Positions 1 through 9,101 of a stretch of DNA of 39,985 nucleotides are shown here, piece after piece. The stretch is from Mycoplasmataceae bacterium (lineage in GTDB: Bacteria; Bacillota_I; Bacilli_A; Mycoplasmatales; Mycoplasmoidaceae). Below the pieces are notes generated by a model, which did not search any database, was not told the DNA's origin, and worked only from the letters and a program-made list of their open reading frames with translations. How positions within the stretch are numbered: the stretch's first letter is position 1; each line of letters starts with the position of its first letter. The translations under genes and the position numbers were made by a program. The stretch is from contig JAITRQ010000003.1 in the NCBI GenBank assembly GCA_031288285.1, positions 1 to 39,985 of the forward strand. The letters run 5' to 3'.

Positions 1-51
1 TTTTTTTTTTTTTTTGAAGTTATAATTTATTCATGATTTTAGATAGTCTTT

Positions 52-68
52 CACACACACACACACAC
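52..68 (+). repeat. CA dinucleotide microsatellite, 8 units
   Basis: (CA)8C lies between the -10 box and the start codon of the surface protein gene. The homologous leader at 39672-39704 has (CA)16C, exactly twice the unit number, while the flanking bases are almost identical. Confidence 0.9.
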
Positions 69-100
69 TTGCGAATTAAGTAAGTTAATTTTTTCAACAC

Positions 101-134
101 AAACAAAGTGGTCTAACCGACTACTTTGTTTTTT
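101..134 (+). terminator. Terminator-like leader hairpin (possible attenuator)
   Basis: The arms 101-113 and 119-131 form a 13-bp stem with one G-U pair and a 5-base loop (114-118), followed by a T run (129-134). This is the form of a Rho-independent terminator, yet it lies between the promoter and the start codon of the gene. It is conserved in the second family member, where the only change is in the loop. Confidence 0.65.
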
Positions 135-167
135 ATTTGTACCCAAGTTGGTAAGGGTTAAATAGTT

Positions 168-2267
168 ATGAAGAAATTTTCATTTAAAAAACTCACAACC
201 ATTTCACTATTCTTTACTAGTATCATTTTCACATCCGCATTTACTACTTATTTCATTCCTATAGTTTCAACTAGTCACTCTAGTGATCAACCTAATGCTA
301 CAAAAATTGATTTACATGATTACGACGGAAAAACTTTACCCGAATTTTATAAACCCGAACCCTTGGATAATATTAAGGAAATCCTAATAGGACAATTAGA
401 AAATATCGAATCAACTCGGCCTGTTGGATGAGAAGATTGAAAATGTTATCCAAATCAATTTGAAGATTTCGTTCCCACACTTATTGATACTGGTGGTAGT
501 TTTACATTAACTGCCAAAACTAATGCTGTCAACTACGTTGGTAGTAGTACTGCCACGATTTCCTTTAACTACACTAATTATTCTAAAACTGATATATCCA
601 CAATTATTACTCAACCCATGTTAAATACAACTATTGACTATGACTTGTGAAATAACAGCACATTATCTAAACAATATATTTTGTCCCAGTTCAAACAAAT
701 GTATCCGATACTAGATACAAATGAATTAGATATTACTGCTGATTATTCATCTGATGCTGTATTAAAATCGGGTATTGGTACTGCTACAATTAGTGCTAAA
801 AGCGGATCTTTAATATACACACCAAGTTCAATAGATGTGCAATTTCACTTCAAACCGCGATTAGATTTAATTTTAGTTAATGTGAATAAAATTCAAATAG
901 CACACCAATGATATTCGGGCTTTACTACACATATAGATGAAATTAAATTTTCAATTTATTCTGCCAATCTTTCAAGAATTAATGTTTTCGACAGTTTTAG
1001 TGATTCTATAACAGTACTATTAGAAGACAATGGTGATGAAAACAATTCATATCTTGAAGTGTCACCAATTGTAAATGGAATCTTTTATTTTCGTACTGGT
1101 CAAAATTTGGATGTTAATTGTTATCCCAAATTAACAAGCGATTACAAACCAATTCCAATTAGTTGAATTGATTATGATGAAGACAGTAGAACTATTAATG
1201 GCTTGAAAAGTGATGTGCAGTTTACTGATCAATACGATACATTGGACTTGTCGAGTTTTTCAGAATGTACCACTATTGCGAATAGCGCATTTATCTGTGA
1301 AGGTTCAACTGCAAAATATGTTTTAAATAAACAGTTTTTTGGTTCAACTGCAATTTATGTAAGTGGATCTAAAAATTATTTTGATGGCAATGGTAATTTA
1401 TCAATTGTTCACAATCAATCACTTGATGGCCCTATTAAATATTTATTTTTACCTGATTCGCTTATTACCATAGGAGAAAGAGCGTTTCGATTAGCATATT
1501 CATTTGATTCTTTGCTAATTTTTCCAAAAAATTTAACATTTTTACCAGGATACTGCTTAAACTTTATTGGATTCACATCAATTTGGATTAATGAAAATTA
1601 CGCTTCGCAGCCCATTAATACTTACTCTGTAATTTTTTCTCCATTTTTGTTGTGTATGGGAATGGATCATAATAATTCTGCATTTACTTTCTATTATCAT
1701 TATGATAAATCTAATGTTGCTAATGGGTGAATGATTTATCCATCAAAATATGCCTTAACTCAAATTGGCACATCCGGATATTATTTGTCTGACGGAGATA
1801 GTAATAATAATAAAATGGGTTTTGGACAGAAACCAGTATTAGCATTAGGCGTAATTGATATGCGCAACATGCTAGATTACACTAAAAAATGAGATGGTAC
1901 AGAGCGAATTGGTGTTGATACTAGTTCCTATACTTTTTATGATTCATTTACAAGTGATGGTTTTTTTGTTCATAATAATGCTACTGAAGTTATTTTGCCT
2001 AGTGAATATACAACTTGGACATCAGTATCCATGCGTGCTCCATCTCTTTTAACTGCTTTCTGGGTAACTGATACGCAGAATGTATTACAACCGACTAACT
2101 TTGAATTAGCAAATCGAGACAAATATAATGGTAGTGAATTTGCGTGATGCAATTTCGTTTTACACGTACCGAACGCATTACTAAACAACTATCTGTCTAT
2201 TTGGGAAAATATGATTTCAGGCACGCAAAGTTTATCTATTATTGGTGATGCTGATTTGATAATTTAA
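168..2267 (+). CDS. Surface/secreted protein with BspA-like LRR region, variable family
   Basis: The frame is 699 aa long with several TGA-Trp codons. The N-terminus (about 1-38) has Lys-rich residues, then about 25 hydrophobic residues, so it is a Sec signal peptide or membrane anchor. There is no lipobox Cys, so it is not a typical lipoprotein. Two related beta-rich modules are visible at about 105-137 (core FTLTAKTNAVNYVGS) and 185-225 (core GTATISAKSGSLIYT). They resemble repeats in mollicute surface proteins. Around 420-475 a BspA/LRR_5-like pattern occurs (LPDSLITIGERAF, then FPKNLTFLPGYCL). The protein is likely exported and displayed; adhesion or host interaction is inferred. The signal peptide is shared with the partial gene at 39804, and the two diverge soon after it. 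Expression is probably controlled by the T/CA tracts and leader hairpin upstream. It stands alone and is followed by 162 bp of non-coding DNA. Confidence 0.8.
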
Positions 2268-2429
2268 GTCATTACGTTAACACTTGTTGACTAGATAAAA
2301 TCACAACATTGATTGAAATATTTAACCAAAACTAAAATAATTTTTATCAAAACATAAATCCCTTATATTGTTTTATTTTCACATTACAAAAAAACTTGTA
2401 AAATACAATAACTTTGTTATTACATTTAT
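2268..2429 (+). promoter_or_regulatory. Intergenic region with candidate dnaX promoter
   Basis: No gene is seen here. A possible promoter is TTGATT (2309-2314), an 18-bp spacer and TAAAAT (2333-2338). A second candidate -10, TACAAT, lies at 2404-2409 without a good -35. A weak 6-bp hairpin just after the surface gene stop has no T-run, so no clear terminator is visible. Confidence 0.3.
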
Positions 2430-4115
2430 ATGTCATATATTTCACTTTATCGTAAGTATCGACCCCAAAATTTTGGTGAGATTATTGGACAAAAATATAT
2501 TGTTACTACATTACAAAACGCAATTAAGTTAAACAAGTTAACCCACGCTTATATTTTTGCTGGTCCTAAAGGTATTGGTAAAACAACCATTGCTAAAATT
2601 TTTGCCAAAGCATTAAACTGTTTGCACCCTATTAACGGCAATGCTTGTAATCGATGCGTTAATTGCATCGCAATTAACCAAAATCAAACAACAGATATTT
2701 TAGAATTAGATGCTGCTAGTAATAATGGGGTAGATGATATTCGCAATATTATTGAAGAAGTGAAATTTGTCCCAGCAGTGCTAACTAAAAAAGTGTACAT
2801 CATAGATGAAGCACACATGTTAACTGTCCCTGCATGAAATGCAATGCTTAAAACGATTGAAGATGCACCAAACCACGTTGTTTTTATTTTTGCTACTACC
2901 GAAATCTATAAAATTCCACCCACTATTTTGTCACGTTGTCAACATTACCAATTTAGCCGTTTGTTAGATGCAGAATTGATTAATATGATTAACGAAATTG
3001 CTAAATTAGAAAATATTATTATTGATGCGAACGCTACTAACAAAATTGCTGAATTGGCTGATGGATCAGCGCGTGATGCTTTAAGTATTCTAGAACAATT
3101 AGCTTTATACAGCGATAACCACGTTACAACTCCAAAAATTAATGAAGTTTTTGGTTTGATCGATGACCAACATAAAATTACTTTATTAAATGACATTAAT
3201 TTACAAAAAACCCAAGATATCGTACAAACAATTAACGATTATGCAATTCGGGGAGTTAATTTTAGTCAGTTAGTGAATGAATTAATTATTATTTTGTTAG
3301 ATAAGTTGGTTTATTTACAAACCAAAGATCTTTCATTATTAAAAAAACTCAATGTTAATAATGTCGACAGTATTCAATTAAACCAAAAGCAAGTAATTGA
3401 CTTAATCACGGTTTGACAACAAGCATATATGAAAATACGCACTAGTGCTGACCCAAAATTCTATTTTGAAGCAGCGATTTTTAGTGCATTTAAGGTTCAA
3501 CAGCAAACAGCTATACAACCAATTACTAATACCACTACGCCTATTATTGATTCATCTGTTTCATTGAAAGAAGACACTAAAATTAAACTGGCTCCCATTG
3601 ATAGCGTTTTTTCATATCATGAGCATCCGGTTGAAACCAAAACAAATCATTTGCAAACTAAAACCGAGAATAAAATTCCGTTAACGATTGAAGATATTTT
3701 TATTGGTATTGCCGCTAATAACAATGCCGAAAGTAAACAAAAAGCCCAAGAATTTTTGGCTTCTGTTAAAACAGAATTACATCCGGGAGTGTTGAGCTTT
3801 TTGATTCCTGCAGCAAAAATTATTGTTGCCTCAAAACATGGTTTTGTGTTAGTTTATGATGATGAGTTAGATGCACAATTTTTAAATGATAAATATAATA
3901 ATTTTGATTTCTTAAATAAAGTTCGTAAATATTTTGGTAAACCAATGTACATTATTGGTGTAAGTCGTCACCAACTATTATCATTAGCGGATAAATTTAA
4001 AAATTTAAGAAATCAAGGACGTTCATTCTTAGAACCACCCATTGATGATTTAGAAGAAATATTAAAACGTAATAGTTCAATTACTCAAACTGCTTATGAA
4101 ATATACAATAACTAA
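2430..4115 (+). CDS. dnaX: DNA polymerase III subunit gamma/tau
   Basis: DnaX is the clamp-loader ATPase of the replicative polymerase. It loads the beta clamp and joins the polymerase cores to the helicase. The frame is 561 aa when TGA is read as Trp. It opens with the family signature YRKYRP, then Walker A GPKGIGKT (45-52), a four-Cys zinc module after residue 63 (NCLHP..ACNRCVNC), Walker B IIDEAH and the SRC sensor motif (LSRCQ). The C-terminal third, after about residue 330, is poorly conserved, as is usual for tau. The start ATG directly precedes the conserved N-terminus; no Shine-Dalgarno site is obvious. It heads a run of plus-strand housekeeping genes. No slippery A-run is needed to explain the full frame. 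Confidence 0.95.
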
Positions 4116-4148
4116 TTCTTCGCAATAACATCGCATTATCTAAATTAA

Positions 4149-4859
4149 ATGCATCATTGAAGATATCAACAAATCACTAAACCCATCATCATTACGTTCG
4201 TTTTGTTATTTTTATTATTGTTATTTATCGCTGTTTGAGTATTGTTAGGTGAATTTGATGTTCTAAATTTAAATTGACTAGTGCCTCATAATGGAATTTT
4301 ATGACGTGGTAAATTGACATCAGAAGCATTAGCTATCAAATTATTTGACCGTTATCATTATTTACCAGAATTTGGTTATAACAATGCCCAAGCATTTTGA
4401 CAAGCGCAGCAAAATCAAAATATTCAAATCATCAATACCCTATCGTTAATATTCAATCCGTGACTAATTGTACCAATAGTAAGTCTTGTAATTATGGCGG
4501 TGGTATTGCCATTGTTATTAAAGTTGTGCAAATGGGCTGAACTTGATGTTATACCGTTTGCTTTATCATTGGCGATGGGTTTTAGTGTTTTAATTATTTC
4601 AGCGGCTATTCCCAAATGAAATGATGTTGACGTATGGATAATTCGCATCGCCATATTATTAAGCACTTTGCTAATTAGCTTTGTATTAACCAATTTTTTG
4701 TTAAATTCTTTTTGACTTAAGCAGGTATATGCACCAGCGGTAGTGAAACAAATGCAACAACGCGATCAGGACATTAGCAGTTATCGTCAAACATTACAAG
4801 ATTTAAAAGAACAATATCGTCAACAAGATAAAATAGATAGTGTGGAAGTGGATAAGTAA
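4149..4859 (+). CDS. Hypothetical integral membrane protein, four TM segments
   Basis: An uninterrupted 236-aa frame is visible only when its eight TGA codons are read as Trp. I do not recognise the family. The protein has a hydrophobic segment at about 14-34, then a roughly 70-residue polar region rich in Gln and aromatic residues. Three more hydrophobic segments follow at about 105-123, 132-152 and 163-185. The last 40 residues are charged and Gln-rich (QQRDQDISSYRQTLQDLKEQ), likely a cytoplasmic coiled coil. It lies 33 bp after dnaX and 11 bp before obgE, so it is probably co-transcribed with them. The arrangement suggests a structural or scaffold membrane protein, but no function can be assigned. 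Confidence 0.75.
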
Positions 4860-4870
4860 CTTTTTAATTT

Positions 4871-6154
4871 ATGCAATTTGTTGATGAATGTTATTTGCAT
4901 CTTAAAGCCGGTGATGGTGGTAATGGTGTTGTCGCTTGACGGCGAGAAGCTCATTACCCCGAAGGCGGTCCGTGAGGTGGTGATGGTGGTGATGGTGGTG
5001 ATATTATTTTGATTGGTGATCATAACGTTAGTACTTTATTTCATTTGCGTAATCAAAAGAATGTCATTGCACCTAATGGTCAAAATGGTCAAACAAAAAT
5101 GGCTACAGGTAAAAGCGGTAAAACAGTTTATTTACCAATACCTTTAGGTACAGTAGTTTATTTTGTTAATGCAACTGAACCAATAGTGGAAATTTTAACT
5201 TCAGGACAAACACACACAATTTGTCATGGTGGGAAAGGTGGGCATGGTAATGCTTTTTTTAAATCTTCTTTTAACAAAGCACCAACACTACATGAGAATG
5301 GTGATATTGGTGAATCATGTCACGTTATATTGAAACTTAAATACATTGCAGATGTGGGAATTATTGGACTACCCAATGCTGGAAAATCAACACTAATTGG
5401 TCAAATATCAAATGCTAAACCCAAAGTAGCAAATTATCAGTTTACAACATTAGTACCAGTACTTGGTAAAGTAAAAATCGGACACAATGAATTGGTTTTT
5501 GCTGATATTCCGGGATTAATTGCTGGCGCGGCACACGGTAAAGGTTTGGGGCATGAATTTTTAAAACATATTGAAAGATGTCATGTTTTAATCCATTTAA
5601 TTTCATTAAATACGACTGATCACGATAATATTATTGATGCTTATAAAACTATTTTGGATGAACTTCAACAATATAACCCGATTCTTGCACAAAAAGCAAC
5701 CATTATTGTTGCTAATAAAAATGATTTACCTAATGCAACAACAAATTTAGAAATATTAAATGATTATCTTAAACAAGAAGTTTTAAGCATTAGTGCAGTT
5801 AAAGGCAACAATATTAACAAATTATTAGAACAAGTACGATTAACTTATGAAAACGTGAAAAAGCACTTAGATCAACAAGCGCCTTCTCCAAGTCATATAA
5901 CGATTGAATTAAAACAACAAAAAGACTATACAAAAGATTTGGTTATTAAACAAATTGCTGACCACACTTGATCTATTCAATCTGAATTTATGGCTTATTG
6001 AACTAAAAAAATTCCATTAGATTCGAAAGATAATATTATTCGTTACAATCAAAAAATGCAGACCATTAAAGTTGAAGAAACAGCAAAAAAACTTGGTGCT
6101 AAACCCGGTGATACATTATTAATATATGGTAATGAATTCGTTGTAGATCGTTAA
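4871..6154 (+). CDS. obgE: GTPase Obg (ribosome assembly)
   Basis: Obg is an essential GTPase that binds the 50S subunit during assembly and stress control. The frame is 427 aa. The N-terminal glycine-rich Obg fold includes GGDGGDGGD (encoded by repeated GGTGAT units near 4976-5002). The G domain follows with G1 GLPNAGKS (166-173), G3 DIPG (212-215) and G4 NKND (282-285). The C-terminal part after about 345 fits the OCT domain and ends with GDTLLIYGNEF. The ATG chosen gives the canonical start MQFVDE. In-frame TGA codons encode Trp at conserved sites (VAWRRE, PWGGDGG). It follows the membrane protein by 11 bp and precedes nadE by 10 bp. Confidence 0.95.
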
Positions 6155-6164
6155 AATAAATATT

Positions 6165-6899
6165 ATGGATAACAAGTTATTTTCTTACATCAAATACCTT
6201 AACAAGTGAATTACAAATTATGTTAAGCAAGCTAAAGCCGGCGGTGTAGTTGTGGGAATTTCTGGGGGTGTAGATTCAGCACTAGTTGCTAACATTGCTA
6301 GTATGCAAAAAAATATCAAAGTACTTGGCGTGTGGATGAACATTGATAATAGTCCGCTAGATAATCATTGTGTACAAGCATTAAAACTTCAAAATCGTTT
6401 TTCCATCATTGATGTAGATTTAACCAAGGATTTTGAACATCTGGTTAAAACGTTAAAGATTACTAACAAATTAGCGGTTGCTAATCTCAAGGCACGTTTA
6501 CGAATGACTACATTGTATGCTTTAGCTCAACAACATAATTTGTTAGTGGCAGGAACTTCAAATGCAGACGAAGCTTACATTGGTTATTTCACAAAATATG
6601 GTGATGGGGCAGCGGATATTTTACCAATTATTAATCTCATCAAATCTGATGTTTTTACTGCAGCTAGCTTATTAAAAATACCACAATGTATTATTGAACG
6701 TGAGCCTTCAGCGGGTTTATACCAAGGTCAGACCGATGAAAAAGATATGGGAATAACATACGTACAAATAGATAAATTCCTAACCGGTGCAAAAAGTGAG
6801 ACACTAGCTAGGAATCGTATCCAGCAATTTCACGCTAATAATTTACACAAATTAATGCTTGCACCCAAGCCCAAATCATTTCGCAAATTAAGAACATAA
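6165..6899 (+). CDS. nadE: NH3-dependent NAD+ synthase
   Basis: NadE converts nicotinic acid adenine dinucleotide to NAD+ using ATP and ammonia, the last step of NAD synthesis. The 244-aa length matches the short, ammonia-dependent form without a glutaminase domain. The ATP-pyrophosphatase loop SGGVDS is at 33-38, and the substrate-binding region contains AGTSNADEAYIGYFTKYGDG. The family signature PSAGLYQGQTDEKDMGITY is present near the C-terminus. The ATG at 6165 lies 10 bp after obgE. An internal valine-coding GTG just before the loop would remove the first helix, so it was not used as the start. No Shine-Dalgarno site is obvious. Confidence 0.95.
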
Positions 6900-6932
6900 C
6901 ATAAAACTACTTATAAGAGTGATAACATAAAC

Positions 6933-6952
6933 ATGAAAATTAACAATTTCAT
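6933..6952. terminator. Possible bidirectional terminator between convergent genes
   Basis: ATGAAA (6933-6938) pairs with TTTCAT (6947-6952), extended by a few A-T pairs with a bulge, in an AT-rich stretch between the ends of nadE (+) and the small minus-strand gene. The stem is weak. Confidence 0.3.
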
Positions 6953-6962
6953 TTAATTAAAT

Positions 6963-7211
6963 TTAGAATCACATTCCAACAGCGCTACGCAATGGCATCG
7001 GTGAAAGACGTGCATAAGTATTAGACTTTTTGCTAATCTTATGTGCTTCACTATGACCATTATTATCTGGTTTATATTTAGCACCAATGTCATCAACAAT
7101 GGAACAGATTGTTTGACACACCATTACTGCACCCATTAATGCTACCCAAATCAATGTTGGTGTTACACCACCATAAATCTGTTTTTTATTGGTATTATCC
7201 ATTTTAATCAT
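6963..7211 (-). CDS. Small single-TM peptide with Gly-Gly motif, bacteriocin-like (unproven)
   Basis: The 82-aa frame ends Trp(TGA)-Phe-stop. It has the strongest ribosome binding site outside the ribosomal cluster: a GAGGAGG on the minus strand about nine bases before the start. The N-terminus is short and polar, ending KKQIYGG (Gly-Gly at about residues 14-15). A hydrophobic segment of about 23 residues with two Cys follows (TPTLIWVALMGAVMVCQTIC), then a polar, His/Lys/Ser-rich tail. Ile at -4 before Gly-Gly recalls double-glycine leader peptides of bacteriocins, but the leader is very short and no transporter gene is nearby. Alternatives are a small membrane protein or a stress peptide. 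An internal ATG (M4) could also be the start. It is transcribed divergently from hsdM. Confidence 0.6.
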
Positions 7212-7531
7212 TTTTTATAACCTCCTCATTAGTATTAATATGATGAGAAAGTCAAAATTTCTTAAAAAATCATTACCTTCATATATAAAAGTTTAGAAAA
7301 CTTTTCAGAATAATTCACGATTAATTTTATAAAAGAACATTGAATGATATTTTGGGATACATTTTTTATAAATGTATCAGTAACTTTAAAAATAAAAGTA
7401 AAACTCGTTATCAAAACTAAAAATAAATTAATTATTTAGTGAAAGTTTTAATTATTTTTTATTTTAAATATGTATATATATAATGAATGGAAATATTCGT
7501 TTGATATTTATTAATAAGAGAAGAAATAATT
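7212..7531. promoter_or_regulatory. Divergent intergenic region with two inverted repeats and hsdM promoter
   Basis: This 320-bp AT-rich region separates two divergent genes. Inverted repeat A has arms AAAAGTTT (7287-7294) and AAACTTTT (7298-7305). Inverted repeat B has 9-bp arms GATACATTT (7356-7364) and AAATGTATC (7370-7378) with a 5-base loop. Neither is followed by a T-run in either direction, so they look more like operators or RNA structures than terminators. A TATAAT box at 7479-7484 is a good -10 for hsdM, giving a leader of about 40 nt; its -35 is poor. No coding frame is convincing. Confidence 0.45.
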
Positions 7532-9079
7532 GTGGGCAAGAGAGAAGAACAAAGAAAAGAATTATTTAGAGTTATTTGAAAGATAGCCAATGAACAAAGG
7601 GGAGCGGTTGATGGATGAGATTTTAAGCAATATATTTTAGGAACATTATTTTATAGATTTATAAGCGAAAATTTAACTAACTATATTAATAAGTTAGATT
7701 CTGGTGTTAGTTTTGATAACATGAAAGATGAAGAAGTAGAAGAAGGAAAAAATGACATTATTAATGAAAAAGGTTTTTTTATTTATCCTTCTCATCTTTT
7801 TTCAAATGTAATTAAAAAATTGAATATTCCAGAATTTAAGCAACATCTAAATGAAAATTTGAACAAAATTTTAAAATCTATTGAGAATTCTTCTATGGGA
7901 TTTCCGGGCGAAGAAAATTTTAAAGGATTGTTTAGTGATTATGATGTCAATTCGGATAAATTAGGTGTTACTATAGAAGATAGAAATAAAAGATTAACCA
8001 ATTTATTGCTAGCTATTAATGATTTAAAACTTGGAAATTTGTGTGACAACACTATTGATTTATTTGGTGATGCTTACGAATATTTAATGGCCATGTATGC
8101 TAGTTCTGCAGGTAAGTCGGGGGGGGAGTTCTTTACTCCGCAAGAAATATCAGAACTACTTGCCCAACTCGTAATCGGTGATAAAACAAGCGTGAGCAAA
8201 GTTTATGATCCGGCTTGCGGGTCTGGTGGATTGCTATTGAAGTTTGCAAAAATTTTGGGTAAAAATAATGTTCATAAAGGCTTCTTTGGGCAAGAATTAA
8301 ATCCTACAACATTTAATCTTTGCAGGATTAACATGTTTTTACATGATATTAACTACGAAAAGTTTAATATAGCATGTGGTAACACGCTATTAAAACCAAA
8401 ACATAAAAATGATGAACCGTTTGAGGCGATAGTATCAAATCCGCCTTATTCTGTTTCTTGAGAAGGCGATACTAATCCGTTGCTAATAAATGATGATAGA
8501 TTTAGTCCCGCTGGAGTTTTAGCACCTAAATCTAAAGCTGATTTAGCTTTCGTTATGCATTGTCTAGCGTGATTAGATACTAATGGAACGGCGGCTATAG
8601 TAAATTTTCCTGGTGCGTTATATCGCGGTGGGACTGAACAAAAAATTAGAAAATATTTAGTTGATAATAATTTTATTGATGCAATTATTCAACTTCCTAG
8701 TAATTTATTTTTTGGAACTACAATCACGACTTGTATTATGGTTTTAAAGAAATCTAAAAAAACAAATGATATTTTATTTATTGATGCGTCTAGAGAATTT
8801 GAATCTCACATTAATTCTAATAAATTGAGTGGAACTAATATCGCTAATATTTTAAAGTATTTTAAAAATAGAGTAGATATTAGCAATATAAGTAAATTAG
8901 TTGTTAATACTAATGTAGTAGCTAAAAACTACAACTTATCAATTAATACTTATGTTGTACAAGAAAATATTAGGGAACCTATTGATATTGATGTTTTAAA
9001 TCAGCAAATTAAAACAACAGTTAGTAAGATAGATACTTTAAGAAAAGAAATTGAGAAGATTACGGCGGAATTGAAGTAG
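7532..9079 (+). CDS. hsdM: Type I restriction-modification system, DNA methyltransferase subunit
   Basis: HsdM methylates adenine in the target site and, with HsdS and HsdR, forms the restriction complex. The frame is 515 aa. It starts at GTG 7532, giving [16 protein letters not shown], which matches the family N-terminus; later ATGs would lose this helical domain. The SAM-binding motif I DPACGSGG is at 226-233 and the catalytic NPPYS at 303-307, with VSWEGD directly after (Trp by TGA). The C-terminus is a coiled-coil ([17 protein letters not shown]) that contacts HsdS. The similarity pattern fits the EcoR124I (type IC) group. A G8 run (8119-8126) in the codons for SGGE could switch the frame off. 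It is the first gene of hsdM-hsdS-hsdR. Confidence 0.95.
8119..8126 (+). repeat. G8 homopolymer inside hsdM
   Basis: Eight consecutive G lie in the codons for Ser-Gly-Gly-Glu, upstream of the catalytic motifs, in a strongly AT-rich gene. Gain or loss of one G leads to a stop codon within about 25 codons, so the tract could act as an on/off switch. Confidence 0.8.
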
Positions 9080-9101
9080 TGATTTTTGGTTATTTAACAA
9101 T

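Larger units (their letters stand above)
1..167 (+). promoter_or_regulatory. Repeat-rich promoter and leader of surface protein gene
   Basis: A poly-T run (at least 15 T, cut by the window edge) ends at 15 and is followed five bases later by a perfect -10 box TATAAT (21-26). A CA dinucleotide tract (CA)8C lies at 52-68, inside the expected 5' untranslated RNA. A hairpin with a U-run follows (101-134), then a weak Shine-Dalgarno AAGGG (153-157) before ATG 168. The same arrangement recurs at 39620-39803 with T16 and (CA)16C, so both tracts can differ in length between copies. The T-run occupies the usual -35/-10 spacer position, where slippage would change promoter strength. This is inference by analogy with homopolymer-switched mycoplasma surface lipoproteins. 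Confidence 0.7.

Noticed and set aside
2268-2300. Terminator after the first surface gene
   Set aside because: Only a weak 6-bp hairpin with a wobble pair and no T-run was found.
4976-5002. GGTGAT tandem repeat in obgE as a switching tract
   Set aside because: It encodes the conserved glycine-rich loops of the Obg fold, so it is explained by protein function.
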